Positions 1-10,681 of a stretch of DNA of 64,000 nucleotides are shown one piece after another. The DNA comes from Arabidopsis thaliana (Eukaryota > Streptophyta > Magnoliopsida > Brassicales > Brassicaceae): assembly GCF_000001735.4 (NCBI RefSeq), contig NC_003071.7:16529443-16593442 (forward strand), written 5' to 3'. The translations under genes and the position numbers were made by a program. Under the pieces are notes generated by a model that searched no databases, had not been told where the DNA came from, and worked only from the letters and a program-made list of their open reading frames with translations. Position 1 is the stretch's first letter. Every line of letters starts with the position of its first letter.

Positions 1-2196
1 GCTTGAAGGTTCTTTTTAGCGAAAGAGAAAAATCCAGGAAGATAGGCGAAAAGGAAGATGAAGCGAAGATGAGGTTAATATAATACTCATGTTAAATGAC
101 AAAAATGCCCTTATATGATTAATGATATTACCATTTGAGCTTGCTGTGGAAGCTGTAACGAACCGAAAATTAAAAACAGAATAACGAACATAGACGGAGA
201 ATATGATATTATTCGTTTTACCAAAGAAACTAACAAATAGTTTTAACTTTATCTAACAAAGGGGTAAAACGGGTAATTTGTTTGGGATGAGGTGGAGCGT
301 AGCGGACAATCGAGAAATTAAAAGTTTGGCTTGGGGACGAAGTTAAAGGTGGGCTTTAACGTTTTAAATTGGCTGACTCGGACGATATTTCTTGTATTTA
401 ATACCAAAAATGAATGACTTTATAATTCATTTGTAGATTGAAAGTTACGTATTGATTCGAAAATCAACACATTGTGTTTTCAAGTGGGCATAAACTATAA
501 CACCTTGTTGATTGATTAATAGATTACCTAAAGACATTATGGTTTATTACTGGTCTTTCAATATATTTTTATCGCATTGTCAATGATATTGTTTTTGTAT
601 CCCAAGTCCACTGTTTTGGTCTCTACATTCATTTTGATTGGGATTTATCTTTTTAAAATTTCTTCTAATGTTTTTTCGATATGGTTATTACTTGCTTTGA
701 TTTTCTTTTCAGTATGTGTATTGCTTTGCAAATTGTTTTTTTCTTAAGATGAAAAACAACTCATTAAATTGTTTGAGAAATACTACTAAAACAAATAAAC
801 AATGAGGAGAATTATGGAAAACAAAGTGTAATAGGCTTTAATTCATTGCTAGTGGGCTTTTTGGGCCTATGGGCATATTACTTACCACTATCCAACCCAA
901 AATGCCAAATAACCGACATGTCTCACACAATCCAATTTTGGGCCATACGGCCGAAATTATTTAAACCTGTGCTCATAATTTACTTTACAAATTATTACTT
1001 TTCCATAAATTGTGGAAAAGTTATCTGTAACATCCGATTCAACTGGAGTCTAGACTACTATAGACATTGATACGTTTTGAGTTTTTAGATACTTGGAAGA
1101 TATATGCATTTATGAATACAGATTACAGACACATACTAGTACTACTGTATGTCTGTATATGGATACAAAAAAAATCATGTATGAATACTAAAATTTTATT
1201 AGAAATCTATTTTTCAATTGTTGCAACAATCAAGTTGTCAAATTTATTTTTGTAACCGTTAAACAAACAAATATCGATTTAGGTTTCTAATCTGAATTGA
1301 CATCTCAAACAAAAAAGGCTGAATACTTTCTGAAAATAGTGTATGGAATGAAGGTGGCTTTTAGAGCCATTATAACCGGAAGAAAATTCAGGTGACTTTT
1401 AGAACCATTATAACCGGAAGAAAAGGTGAATTTTAATTTTTAGCTGTGTGGAAGACACGGCAAGTCCAAGTAGTACCTTCGTACGTCAATATTGTCCAAC
1501 CGGCCGTGTCGAAAATCTTCTTGAGAAAAATTGGATTTTCATCTATAAAAAAAAAAAGTCCAAGTAATACCAAACAAAGACAGCGACGTGTAAAACAATA
1601 CAAGACTCATAATCACAAACCTACCACCCAAGTCAAACCTATATTCCATTTAGTGAATTCTTGATTATGACTTCTTGAAATCATTTGTATTCATATGTAT
1701 AATTATTTAAGTCATTTTTCTGTAAGTAAAATTTTTATATATCTAGAATAACGAGTTCCCTACGACAAGATACAGTTGAACGTAAATGTGACATCTCAAT
1801 TTTCATTGGTGTCTAGTACTCTAGTGATTAGGTTTTCGACATTTATTGTACTGATTAAGTAAAAATTCATGGTACAAACATCGAATATATATTTTTCTGC
1901 TTACACACACCAATTAACGTGGATAGACCAATTGAAATATTTTGTTACGACAAAGCAAAACAAAACAAACGTCATGTTTCGCTGTTTGTTTGTCGTCCCG
2001 TTAATGGTAATCTTTCAGACACATACAGTACCCAAACAAGTAATTTGACTAAAATTTTCTCTCTGTCTAAATTTCAGAAGAAAAAAAAACTTTAGGATAT
2101 ATTGCCAAAAGATCTTAAAAATGGGTCATATCATTTTGATCATATAGAATCCAACGACCTTTATCTTTTCGCCGAACTATACTTTTTTGTGTCCAT
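1..2196. other. Intergenic region upstream of BIK1
   Basis: No reading frame here looks like a protein and none joins into a spliced gene. The sequence is AT-rich, with a short tandem repeat near 1.35-1.42 kb. The first ~60 bases are purine-rich on this strand, so pyrimidine-rich on the other. They could be the leader of a gene running leftwards out of the window, but that cannot be shown. The last few hundred bases contain W-box cores (TTGAC) near 2044 and 2200, as expected for a defence-gene promoter. Their function is inference. Confidence 0.6.
1353..1424. repeat. Two-copy tandem repeat, 38-bp period
   Basis: A unit starting GGTGGCTTTTAGAGCCATTA at 1353 recurs at 1391 as GGTGACTTTTAGAACCATTA. 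Both copies continue into TATAACCGGAAGAAAA. Only two substitutions separate the ~34-bp cores. The repeat lies about 1.1 kb upstream of the BIK1 start codon. Confidence 0.8.
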
Positions 2197-2500
2197 TTGT
2201 TTGACTTTCTTTCACACACACATCCACAAAGAAAAAAGGACCATTCTTCTCCTTCTTCTAGTCACCCCTCGTGCCTCTCTTTAACACCAAACCCAAAACT
2301 CCCTTCTCTTTCTTCCTTCCTCTCCGATCTCCGTTCACATCTCTCTCTCATCTTTATCTTCTTCTTTTTTTGCCTTGTGGGTTGAAAGTTTCTATATTTT
2401 CTCTTTCTCTTCTGTTTACATAATCCATTTTCAGCTCAAGCAGCTGAAGAATAACGATCAAGAACCAAAAAAGAAGAAAACGAATCTGTTCTTAGCTTTG
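2197..2500 (+). promoter_or_regulatory. Pyrimidine-rich BIK1 leader
   Basis: About 300 bases dominated by CT tracts (CTTCTCCTTCTTC, CTCTCTCTCATC) run up to the BIK1 start codon, as is typical of Arabidopsis 5' untranslated leaders. Short upstream ATGs exist but none opens a conserved frame. The exact transcription start cannot be read from sequence. Confidence 0.45.
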
Positions 2501-4159
2501 ATGGGTTCTTGCTTCAGTTCTCGAGTCAAAGCAGACATCTTCCACAATGGTACCATCTCTCTCCAACTATCAATTTTCTTGCAATCTGGAATTATGCATC
2601 TCTCTGTTTTTAATTCATGGAGATTTCCGATTTTGATTATTGTAAATGGTCAACATGTGTGTCTGTGTAGGTAAGAGCAGCGATCTTTATGGTCTAAGTC
2701 TCTCAAGTCGGAAATCGTCTTCGACTGTAGCGGCGGCTCAGAAGACGGAAGGGGAGATATTGAGTTCGACCCCTGTCAAAAGCTTCACCTTTAACGAACT
2801 CAAACTCGCCACAAGAAACTTCAGACCAGATAGTGTGATCGGAGAAGGTGGCTTTGGTTGTGTCTTTAAAGGCTGGTTAGATGAGTCCACTCTCACTCCG
2901 ACTAAACCTGGAACCGGTTTGGTCATCGCCGTTAAAAAGCTTAACCAAGAAGGTTTTCAAGGTCACCGTGAATGGCTGGTACTGTGTTTTCATTTCCCCA
3001 AACTTAAGAGTCATGTGTTATATATGTGTGAATGCGTGTCTGATCTGTTGTGTTGTGTTGTGCTATTCAGACAGAGATCAATTACTTGGGGCAACTGAGT
3101 CACCCAAATCTAGTTAAACTGATCGGTTATTGCTTAGAAGATGAACACCGTCTTCTAGTCTACGAGTTTATGCAAAAAGGAAGTCTTGAGAATCATCTAT
3201 TCAGAAGTGAGTCCCATGGATCATCTTTATCTTTGATTAAATCTGTTTTCTTTTGTTTTTGGTTCTGATGGAAAATGGTTTTAATATAGGAGGTGCATAT
3301 TTTAAGCCACTCCCATGGTTTCTACGGGTCAATGTTGCGCTTGATGCAGCAAAGGGGCTTGCTTTTCTTCACAGCGATCCCGTCAAAGTGATATACCGAG
3401 ACATTAAAGCCTCGAACATCTTACTTGATGCGGTATGTAGAGAAATATACACATTCAAAGAATTAGATGTCTTCATAGTACTTTCCTGATGACTTTGATT
3501 CCCTTAAACAGGACTACAACGCAAAACTTTCTGACTTTGGACTAGCTAGAGACGGTCCAATGGGTGATTTGAGTTATGTTAGTACAAGGGTCATGGGTAC
3601 TTATGGGTACGCCGCGCCTGAGTACATGTCATCAGGTAAAAATCTATCACCTTAAATATGAATTATGACTAGGTTGATCAAATGTTTTAGAGCATAAGGA
3701 TAATTGTTTTTAAATCCTCGTATCATTTCAGGTCACTTGAATGCAAGAAGCGATGTGTACAGTTTCGGAGTTTTGCTTCTAGAGATTTTATCTGGTAAGC
3801 GAGCGTTGGATCATAACAGACCGGCTAAAGAAGAAAACCTTGTGGATTGGGCTCGACCGTACCTCACAAGCAAACGTAAGGTTCTCCTAATCGTGGACAA
3901 TCGGCTAGACACACAGTACCTACCTGAAGAAGCCGTGAGAATGGCAAGCGTGGCGGTGCAGTGTCTCTCATTTGAACCCAAGTCGCGCCCGACCATGGAC
4001 CAAGTGGTCCGTGCCTTACAACAACTTCAGGACAACTTGGGAAAACCGAGTCAGACCAATCCGGTTAAGGATACCAAGAAACTTGGTTTTAAAACTGGTA
4101 CTACTAAGTCATCCGAAAAACGGTTTACACAAAAACCTTTTGGCAGGCACCTTGTGTAG
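2501..4159 (+). CDS. BIK1: BIK1, receptor-like cytoplasmic kinase (RLCK VII)
   Basis: Six exons (2501-2549, 2671-2978, 3071-3206, 3290-3432, 3512-3635, 3732-4159) give 395 aa. The N-terminus MGSC carries the Gly2 myristoylation and Cys4 palmitoylation signals for plasma-membrane anchoring. The kinase domain starts near residue 67. It shows the glycine loop GEGGFG, the catalytic lysine K105 in AVKKL, the RD catalytic loop YRDIKASN, the DFG motif SDFGLA, and an activation segment [13 protein letters not shown] with the Ser/Thr pair known to be phosphorylated. The APE motif reads APEYM. In the literature, BIK1 is released from FLS2/EFR-BAK1 complexes after pattern perception and phosphorylates targets such as RBOHD. 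The start is fixed by the acylation motif. All introns are GT-AG. Identity rests on recognising the whole protein. Confidence 0.97.
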
Positions 4160-4860
4160 GTCAAGTTGATAACTGAATTCCAGGATGGACATTTTTCCGG
4201 CGGTTTACTTGAAACTGCCGATATCCGTTTTCGACGGATTGAATGCGGTTCTGGACAAACCGTGCAGGTCAAGACTAATAAAGGATACATTAAATTTTCC
4301 GGTTACATGTCCCATACCCAACCTTAGAGAACATGTGTAGCCTTTAGCTTAGGCTTCCTTGTGTGCTGTTATATTGAGTATATATGAGGTAATTTTTGCC
4401 TCTTGTGTTGTAACACTTGTATTTTTGTTCCTTTAACATTTGATGTAGAGATTTTTCCTATATCTTCAGTTTTGAAACCCAAATTTATTGCAAGTCAAAA
4501 TATGAAAATTCTAATCAATGTGCAATGAATAACACAAATCCGAATTGTGCTTTGTTGGCTGCAGACCTGCAGTTAACACAAATCTTATAAATTTGAAATG
4601 TCGTTCAAACTCCAAACCACAAAAAGGGGAAGCAAAACGCAACCGTTTCACGATTTTTGTCTAGTTTGGTCCAATTTCTCAATTACGGTTTTGTGAAATG
4701 CGTGTCGGTCTTTGGTTCTGCATTCGAACTGTGTGGCGTTTTGTGTAACTTATCCACTTAGTGAGCAAAACTACTCGACTCGTAGTAGTTGCAGAGAGGT
4801 TTTAGCCGCAGAAGAAAAGGGTTTACTCTGTCTTCTTCAGACTTCTCAGTGATCGAAGCT
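4160..4860. other. BIK1 3' UTR and spacer to the radical SAM gene
   Basis: The first ~280 bases after the stop codon are probably BIK1 3' UTR, with an AATAAA-like site at 4277-4283 (ACTAATAAAGG). The remainder is the promoter and leader of the next gene, which has the same orientation. No independent gene is seen. Confidence 0.6.
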
Positions 4861-7544
4861 ATGATGACGACAACAACCAATACTATGGCTATGCTTCAAA
4901 ACCTCGTCTTCTCTGTTCCAATCTCTCGTATGGTAGTTCGGCGTCACTCCCTCGCTACCACCTTCTCCGCTGCCGCCACAACCGTCGTACCGTCTCCTAA
5001 ACCGGTATCAGCCAAACCGGCGCGTACTCCACACGTGGACTCACATGTTCTCATCGGAATGTCAGAGCCTGAGCTTCAAGAGCTTGCTATCAACCTCGGT
5101 CAAGTAAAGATCTGATTTTTGCATATAAGATTCGAGAAGAAGGAATTTGGTTGATTAAGCTGAGAAAGTTCTGATTTTTCAGGAAGGATACAGAGGAAAG
5201 CAGCTCCATCATCTTATTTACAAGAGAAAGGTTAATAAAGTTGAAGACTTTAGCAATTGTGAGCAAATTCTTATCAAGTTCTATGTTTTTTGAAGCGTCT
5301 TCATTGACAGTTATGCAAATGATTAACCAATTATCTTCCAATTTTCATGATGCTAAAAGTGCCACTGACGTTTCGTAAAGGACTTGTGGATGGTGGATTT
5401 AAAGTGGGAAGATCACCCATTTACCAAACTGTTACTGCCACTGATGGTACCATTAAGGTGACTTTGGCAATGCTGAGATTTTTCTTGCTTAAGTTTTTTT
5501 TGATTGAGTGTTTAAGGTTTTCAATGTTCTGTCTTTGGTTGGTTTTATCTTATAGCTTCTGCTAAAGCTTGAAGATAACCTATTGATCGAAACTGTTGGT
5601 ATACCAGTTCAAGATGATGAGAAGGGCATAACGCGCCTCACCGCTTGTGTCTCTTCCCAGGTGAATTTGACTTTCTTCTTGTTAGAGATTTGTTTTTTTT
5701 TGGTTTTGCATAGTTAAGTTTTATTACTGATATCTTCAAGTTCTGCTAGGTTGGATGTCCGCTTCGTTGTTCGTTTTGTGCCACGGGAAAAGGAGGCTTT
5801 TCAAGAAATCTGCAGCGCCATGAAATTATTGAGCAGGTTTACTTCTATATTGCCTCTTGTTTTCTGCATCTGATTGATTATGTAAAATGAAATCTATTAG
5901 AGGTAAGATTCTTATAGAATGATAATGAAAAAAGAGCATGATACAGGTTTAGGAATTGTTGTTTTGATGCCAAGATGAAACACGTAGGATCAGATCTTAA
6001 GTAGAATACCTTATGCAATAATACGAAGAAGACTATCATCGTACTGTATATTGTTTTACATCATAGAGACGCATAAAGCAGTATTTAGAAGCAGTTGTGT
6101 GATCCCATTTAAGACCCGGAAGAAGAATTCTTAGTAAAATGTTAATGTGGCTTGTGTTTACAAGTGTAATTTTGAATGTCAAGGTGTTGGCTATCGAGGA
6201 CGTGTTCAAGCATAGGGTGACAAATGTGGTTTTCATGGGAATGGGTGAGCCGATGTTGAACCTAAAGTCAGTACTTGATGCTCATCGTTGTTTGAACAAG
6301 GTAACATTTGCCAATAGCCATTTCCTGTTTCAACATGGTTTTGTGCAGAAATGATTGAAGTTCTTGCTAAGTATTTAGGCACTGTAAATTAATTGGAAAG
6401 CTAAGACAAAGACTTGACCATAAAAAAAAGTAATGTTTGAAGCATTAATAGGATAGTAAGTTAGCAACTAGGATGTTCAAATATATGATTTATTTCTATG
6501 CACAAACGTTAGTTGCATATTGTTAAACCAATAAGACATAGCACTCACTCATGGTATACTTTTCCTTTACTTAGGACATTGAAATCGGACAACGAATGAT
6601 TACAATATCGACTGTAGGTGTTCCAAACACAATCAAGAAGCTTGCATCTCATAAGCTTCAGTCGACCTTAGCTGTCAGGTGCGTCATCACTTTCTGATTT
6701 TATTCATGTGTTGTTCAATTACTTAAATGATCTTTTATACAAATTTCTCTCGAGTACTTTTACTTTACTCAGCTTTCTTACCCCAAACATATCATGAAAT
6801 GTTCTGTTCTAATCCTGTAACATATGCTCTGGATAGGGCTCGTCTCATTGATTTTCATGTTTCTATGTTATTTACTCGTTCTTGAGCTGTTCTTTTGGTG
6901 AATCAGCTTACATGCGCCAAATCAGAGCCTCAGGGAGAAAATTGTACCAAGTGCCAAGGCTTATCCGCTGGAAGCAATTATGAAGGATTGTCGTGATTAC
7001 TTCCAAGAAACAAATAGACGAGTCTCTTTCGAATATGCCCTTCTAGGTATGTGAGACTTGAGATGAACAAATTTTATGTTCGTCTCCCTCATTATATCAT
7101 CTACTTTAACAGAAGTTCATAAATGATGATGCAGCTGGAGTCAATGATCAAGTTGAGCATGCGGTGGAACTTGCAGAGCTACTCCGTGAATGGGGTAAAA
7201 CTTATCACGTAAATTTGATACCTTACAACCCGATAGAGGGATCAGAGTACCAGCGACCTTACAAGAAAGCGGTATGTTAATAACAATTAAGCACAGCTGC
7301 ACAGGCATTCTGTTTTGGGATTGGTTTTGGTCTACAAACTTCAATAAAAATACAAATTGTGCAGGTCCTAGCGTTTGCAGCTGCGTTGGAGTCGCGTAAG
7401 ATAACAGCAAGCGTAAGGCAAACAAGAGGACTTGATGCAAGTGCTGCTTGTGGTCAGCTGAGGAATAAGTTTCAGAAAAGCCCTTTGCTTACTGAGACGG
7501 ATAGTCAAGAGTCTCAGCCAGATGCAGAAGCTGTCGCTTGTTGA
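4861..7544 (+). CDS. Radical SAM protein, RlmN/Cfr-like (At2g39670)
   Basis: Ten exons (4861-5103, 5183-5258, 5360-5457, 5556-5660, 5750-5836, 6184-6300, 6575-6678, 6907-7046, 7135-7271, 7365-7544) give 428 aa. The first ~55 residues are rich in Ser, Thr, Ala and Arg and lack acidic residues, like a plastid transit peptide. The radical SAM cluster motif is [14 protein letters not shown] (Cx3Cx2C). It is followed by the SAM-binding [12 protein letters not shown] and STVGV motifs. The C-terminal ASAACGQL carries the second catalytic cysteine used by RlmN-type rRNA methyltransferases, which make 2-methyladenosine at the position equivalent to A2503 in 23S rRNA. Methylation of plastid 23S rRNA is therefore the likely role, but that is inferred from the family. 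The start chosen is the first ATG of an MMTTT N-terminus; in-frame codons upstream have no ATG. Confidence 0.92.
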
Positions 7545-7989
7545 TGTCCTGGATTGCACAAATTTCCGGTTTTGCCATTGGATGGCTCTGTTCAACTTTG
7601 GTTTGAAGAGGAGACATGGCTCAATCACGGAAAGGAAAAATCGTCGTGAGGGTTGGTTGGTCAGTGTGCAACCAAGGATGAAGAGATTGAAGCACGTTTG
7701 AGATGTGACGACTTTGACGATAGGTGTGATGATATTTACTTTGGTTAATAATTATGACAAGGGAACTAACTTAAAGTATTGTTGTTACTCAGTGAATGAT
7801 GTCAAATCCGTAAATCTATATTTCAAAATTCCTACCCGAATTGTCATTTCACTTTACGATGTGGTGTTCTATTTTCATCTCTTGACCCAGAATTATATGA
7901 TGGTCGATACAGTTGTAAAGTTTTAATATACAATGAAGCAGTGGAAATCAATGAACGATTCCTTAGGAAGCTTACGAAAGGGTATAAGA
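7545..7989. other. Convergent 3' ends of At2g39670 and TAS1c
   Basis: This stretch holds the 3' UTR of the radical SAM gene and, from the other strand, the downstream flank of TAS1c. No gene-like frame is present. The exact poly(A) sites cannot be placed from sequence. Confidence 0.5.
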
Positions 7990-8373
7990 AAACTAGCATA
8001 ACTGATTGCAAAGCCAAAACAGAAGTAACATAAATTTTCTTTCAATAAAACCGATATCGGCCATGGTACATTAACACAAATAAAATTACAAAGTGAAAAC
8101 ATAAAGAAAATTACATTACAAAGTAGATGATGCTTCTTCGCTACACCTCGGAGAGAAACTACTCAAGCTTTTCAAAATAACAAACATCTTTTTTTCTGCA
8201 TATCCTCGAATATGTTTTGTATTATTAGAACCAATTATTTATTGAAATAAGTAACTGTATTAGCAACTGTTCTTTAGACGACTTGAAAATCTCATTTACT
8301 TGAACACATTCAAAACAATATTCATTGTTTTCTTTTGCATATCCTGGAATATGTCCAATGTCTTTTCTAGTTC

Positions 8374-8394
8374 GTCGATATGTTGAACTTAGAA
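8374..8394 (-). ncRNA. TAS1c 3'D4(+) phased siRNA position
   Basis: This is the fourth 21-nt register downstream of the miR173 cut. It begins TTCTAAGTTCAACATA and matches the neighbouring siR255 register at 17 of 21 positions. Confidence 0.8.
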
Positions 8395-8415
8395 TACGCT
8401 ATGTTGGACTTAGAA
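8395..8415 (-). ncRNA. siR255, TAS1c 3'D3(+)
   Basis: The sequence on the - strand begins TTCTAAGTCCAACATAG, the known siR255 ta-siRNA. It occupies exactly nucleotides 43-63 downstream of the predicted miR173 cleavage point, the third 21-nt register. The identity is recalled; the phase is computed here. Confidence 0.92.
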
Positions 8416-8422
8416 TAATTTT

Positions 8423-8611
8423 CTAAGATCCACCGATAAATGGTCTATTCGCTTGTAGAGAAAAATCACAACAAAACAATGCTGTTTCATCTCGAAAACA
8501 TCCGTAACCCAACGAAATCAAAGAAGAGGACGGGAAGGAACGAAACTGACACATGGCTGGTGAAAATTGGACCGGGACATTGAACCTAACTTCTGACAAA
8601 CGCAATCTCAA
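8423..8611 (-). other. Short ORF spanning the TAS1c miR173 site
   Basis: A 62-codon ORF beginning MRLRLSEVRF runs through the miR173 site and stops 25 nt past its 3' edge. It resembles no known protein. ORFs over the miR173 site have been reported to matter for ta-siRNA output in TAS2, probably through ribosome-associated stability. A comparable role here is inference. Confidence 0.5.
8448..8469 (-). promoter_or_regulatory. miR173 target site of TAS1c
   Basis: The + strand reads like miR173 itself (TTCGCTTGTAGAGAAAAATC...), so the - strand transcript is complementary to it. Predicted cleavage lies between 8458 and 8457. The site falls inside a 62-codon - strand ORF (8611 to 8423). Confidence 0.95.
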
Positions 8612-8862
8612 ACTAACTATAGACGACGCTCTACTCGATACTCAAAAGAAGTAAACGAAAGTACCTTTCTATGAGACAAGACCATGACTCGATCTAACGG
8701 CGGAACATGATCTAAGAACCCATCTCACTTTTGTGTTAAGATGGACTTACAGATCGTATTTGCAGAGCTTGACGGCGCTCTTGTTTTTCTCTTTTTGGTA
8801 TTTGACGTCGGGCTTAGCCGTTTAGGTTTAGGTTTGTGAGGTCGATAATGACTGACTTGGGT

Positions 8863-8872
8863 TTATATATAT
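8863..8872 (-). promoter_or_regulatory. TATA box of TAS1c
   Basis: On the - strand the sequence reads TTATATATATAAAC. About 25-40 nt downstream comes AAACCTAAACCTAAACGG, where transcription probably starts. TAS2 has the same arrangement (TATATAAA then AAACCTAAACC), which supports both calls. Confidence 0.65.
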
Positions 8873-9989
8873 AATGCCAACGCTTCCCTATTTAACCTTA
8901 CAATTTTGTTAAGTAAAGAATATATATGTTTAGTAAAGTATAACAAGAACAAAGGAAACAAATTGAACTATTTATTTTATAGAATAATCTTTGTTTGAAT
9001 AACAATTTCCCCTTCTTTTCAGTTGACTTTATACTTTACAAAATATTCAATTCATTTTTCTTAGTCAAAGAGAGAATCCAAACATTTCACTTTTTACCAT
9101 ATAGAGTATCTTTCATTATATTTAGAATATTTTCATATTTTGTATGATATATGCATAGCATAGATGTGTGTATTATATATTTAGCTACATAACTGTTTCA
9201 AGTGAATTGGGTGATTGTTCTCTATCAATGACACCAAAGCACTCCAAAATAAGCATGTATCAGGTAAATAAATCTAGATATTAAAATTTTAACCGAATGA
9301 TCTAAATAAAGAATGATGAAAAATATTATGATTTCCTAATTGGGTGAAACAAGTATTGTAAAGTTTGGTCTTTATCTGCTGGATAATATGACATGTTACA
9401 CTGAAGATCCTAATCATTTTATTTCTTGTCATATTCTCCCATCTCTTCAAAATGCTTTCTATGACTTTTACTGAGTCATTCTTTCCTCCTCCATGCTCCG
9501 CCATTTACCTAGGATTACATTTCGTATTCACTACATCCATTGTGTTTTTGTGTTTTTTTTATTAACGATAAAAACATGAAACATTAATGGCCCAATAGCT
9601 AAGCGGCCCAATACATATCAAAAGGAGAACCAATTTTGAATCAGAATAAGCCCAACCACTGTTTGATTCTATGTTTGTTTTATTGAATTTTTATTTGGGT
9701 TAGTAGGATCCTCAATCCTGAATTCCTGATATTCGGTGGAACTGGTTTCTTAAGTTCAACGATTCTGATTGGATTTTTACTTTTCAAGCAATTAATTGTT
9801 TTATTTGATTCCATTTTACATGAAATTTTTCTAATGTTTTTCTAACGTGTTTGATTTGCAGTTTCAAATGTAACAATTAAAGCCACACACGTTACAACAT
9901 AATCGATATGTATAGCATAGCGAAAACTGCAAGAATATCAGAAGTAGCAACGAAACTGATTATTTGATTAGACAGTGAAAGGTATCAAT
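8873..9989. other. Spacer between TAS1c and TAS2
   Basis: The TAS1c-proximal part is its promoter and the far part is the TAS2 downstream flank. A - strand frame at 9289-9504 starts MAEHGGGKNDSVKVIESILK but resembles nothing I recognise and has no supporting context. No third miR173 site was found here. Confidence 0.5.
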
Positions 9990-10434
9990 AATGAACATAA
10001 GATAATTTTTCCTATTAATAATGAAATTACAACAACAGAAGACTACACTAAAAGGTACAAATACAATGATCCGAGAAAATTACAAGTGCAAAAGTGATGA
10101 ACGCTCTTTAATGTGCTTCACAATGCTCTTTCAACATAGTTTGCTAAAAACTTCACTTTCGACATATATCCTCAAACATCAATGATGTCTTTTGTAATTT
10201 CTTCATCACACAACCATATACCTAGTTTTCTTTTTGCATATCCATGAATATGTTTAGTATTACAAAAGATATAAAATGAATCTTATATGTTTACTAAAAC
10301 AAAGATTATCAAGATCCATCTTACTCTTTTGCATATACTCGAATACCTATATGGGATTAAAGACCTATGTTTCTACCATCCGATCAACAAGAGTTACAAC
10401 TTTTTTTACGGGGATAAGACTGAAACATATATGT

Positions 10435-10455
10435 ATATCCCATTTCTACCATCTG
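10435..10455 (+). ncRNA. TAS2 3'D6(-) siRNA (ta-siR2140/siR1511)
   Basis: The + strand sequence starts ATATCCCATTTCTACCATC, the recalled PPR-targeting ta-siRNA. Its position equals the complement of the sixth phased register shifted by the 2-nt DCL4 overhang, measured from the miR173 cut at 10558. Confidence 0.92.
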
Positions 10456-10522
10456 GAATACTTGAACTACCATCTAAATCTATTGAACATCGTGTTTCAA
10501 AATACACAAGTTCAAACTATAA

Positions 10523-10681
10523 TCAAGTGAATAGTTTAAGTATCATCATTCGCTTGGAGAGAAAAATCACAAAACCATGTCGTTTCAACTCGTAAACCGC
10601 CGTATTTATTCTAGTGAAACCAAAAAACAGAGAGGAGGAGCCGTGACTGACACATGCTTGGTAACAAATCCATTGTATCAT
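10523..10681 (-). other. Short ORF spanning the TAS2 miR173 site
   Basis: A 52-aa - strand frame starts with ATG at 10681 (MIQWICYQAC...) and ends with TGA at 10525-10523. It reads through the miR173 target, encoding VIFLSKR over the site. The site begins exactly at codon 38. A role for an ORF encompassing this site in TAS2 ta-siRNA production has been reported. The peptide has no recognisable domain. Confidence 0.6.
10549..10570 (-). promoter_or_regulatory. miR173 target site of TAS2
   Basis: The + strand reads TTCGCTTGGAGAGAAAAATC, nearly identical to miR173, so the - strand RNA is its target. Predicted cleavage is between 10559 and 10558. Confidence 0.95.

Larger units (their letters stand above)
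7990..8838 (-). ncRNA. TAS1C: TAS1c, trans-acting siRNA precursor (At2g39675)
   Basis: This is a non-coding - strand transcript identified by a near-perfect miR173 target at 8448-8469 and by siR255 in exact phase. miR173 pairing has two deviations: an A:C mismatch at miRNA position 9 and a G:U pair at position 14. Cleavage opposite miRNA positions 10/11 sets the downstream 5' end at 8457. Counting 21-nt steps from there, 3'D3(+) is 8415-8395, which is siR255, and 3'D4(+) is 8394-8374. In the family, AGO1-miR173 cuts the transcript, RDR6/SGS3 copies it and DCL4 dices it. TAS1 siRNAs act on targets including HTT1/HTT2. Transcript ends are estimates: the 5' end lies ~30 nt downstream of the TATA box at 8863-8872 and the 3' end is uncertain. 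TAS2 next door is its diverged copy. Confidence 0.93.

Noticed and set aside
4789..4860. In-frame N-terminal extension of the radical SAM protein from 4789
   Set aside because: The extension begins at TTG, not ATG, and precedes a good ATG context at 4861. The plastid-transit-like N-terminus starts cleanly there.
8873..9989. Possible third TAS copy between TAS1c and TAS2
   Set aside because: No miR173-like target and no match to the shared TAS blocks were found in the spacer.
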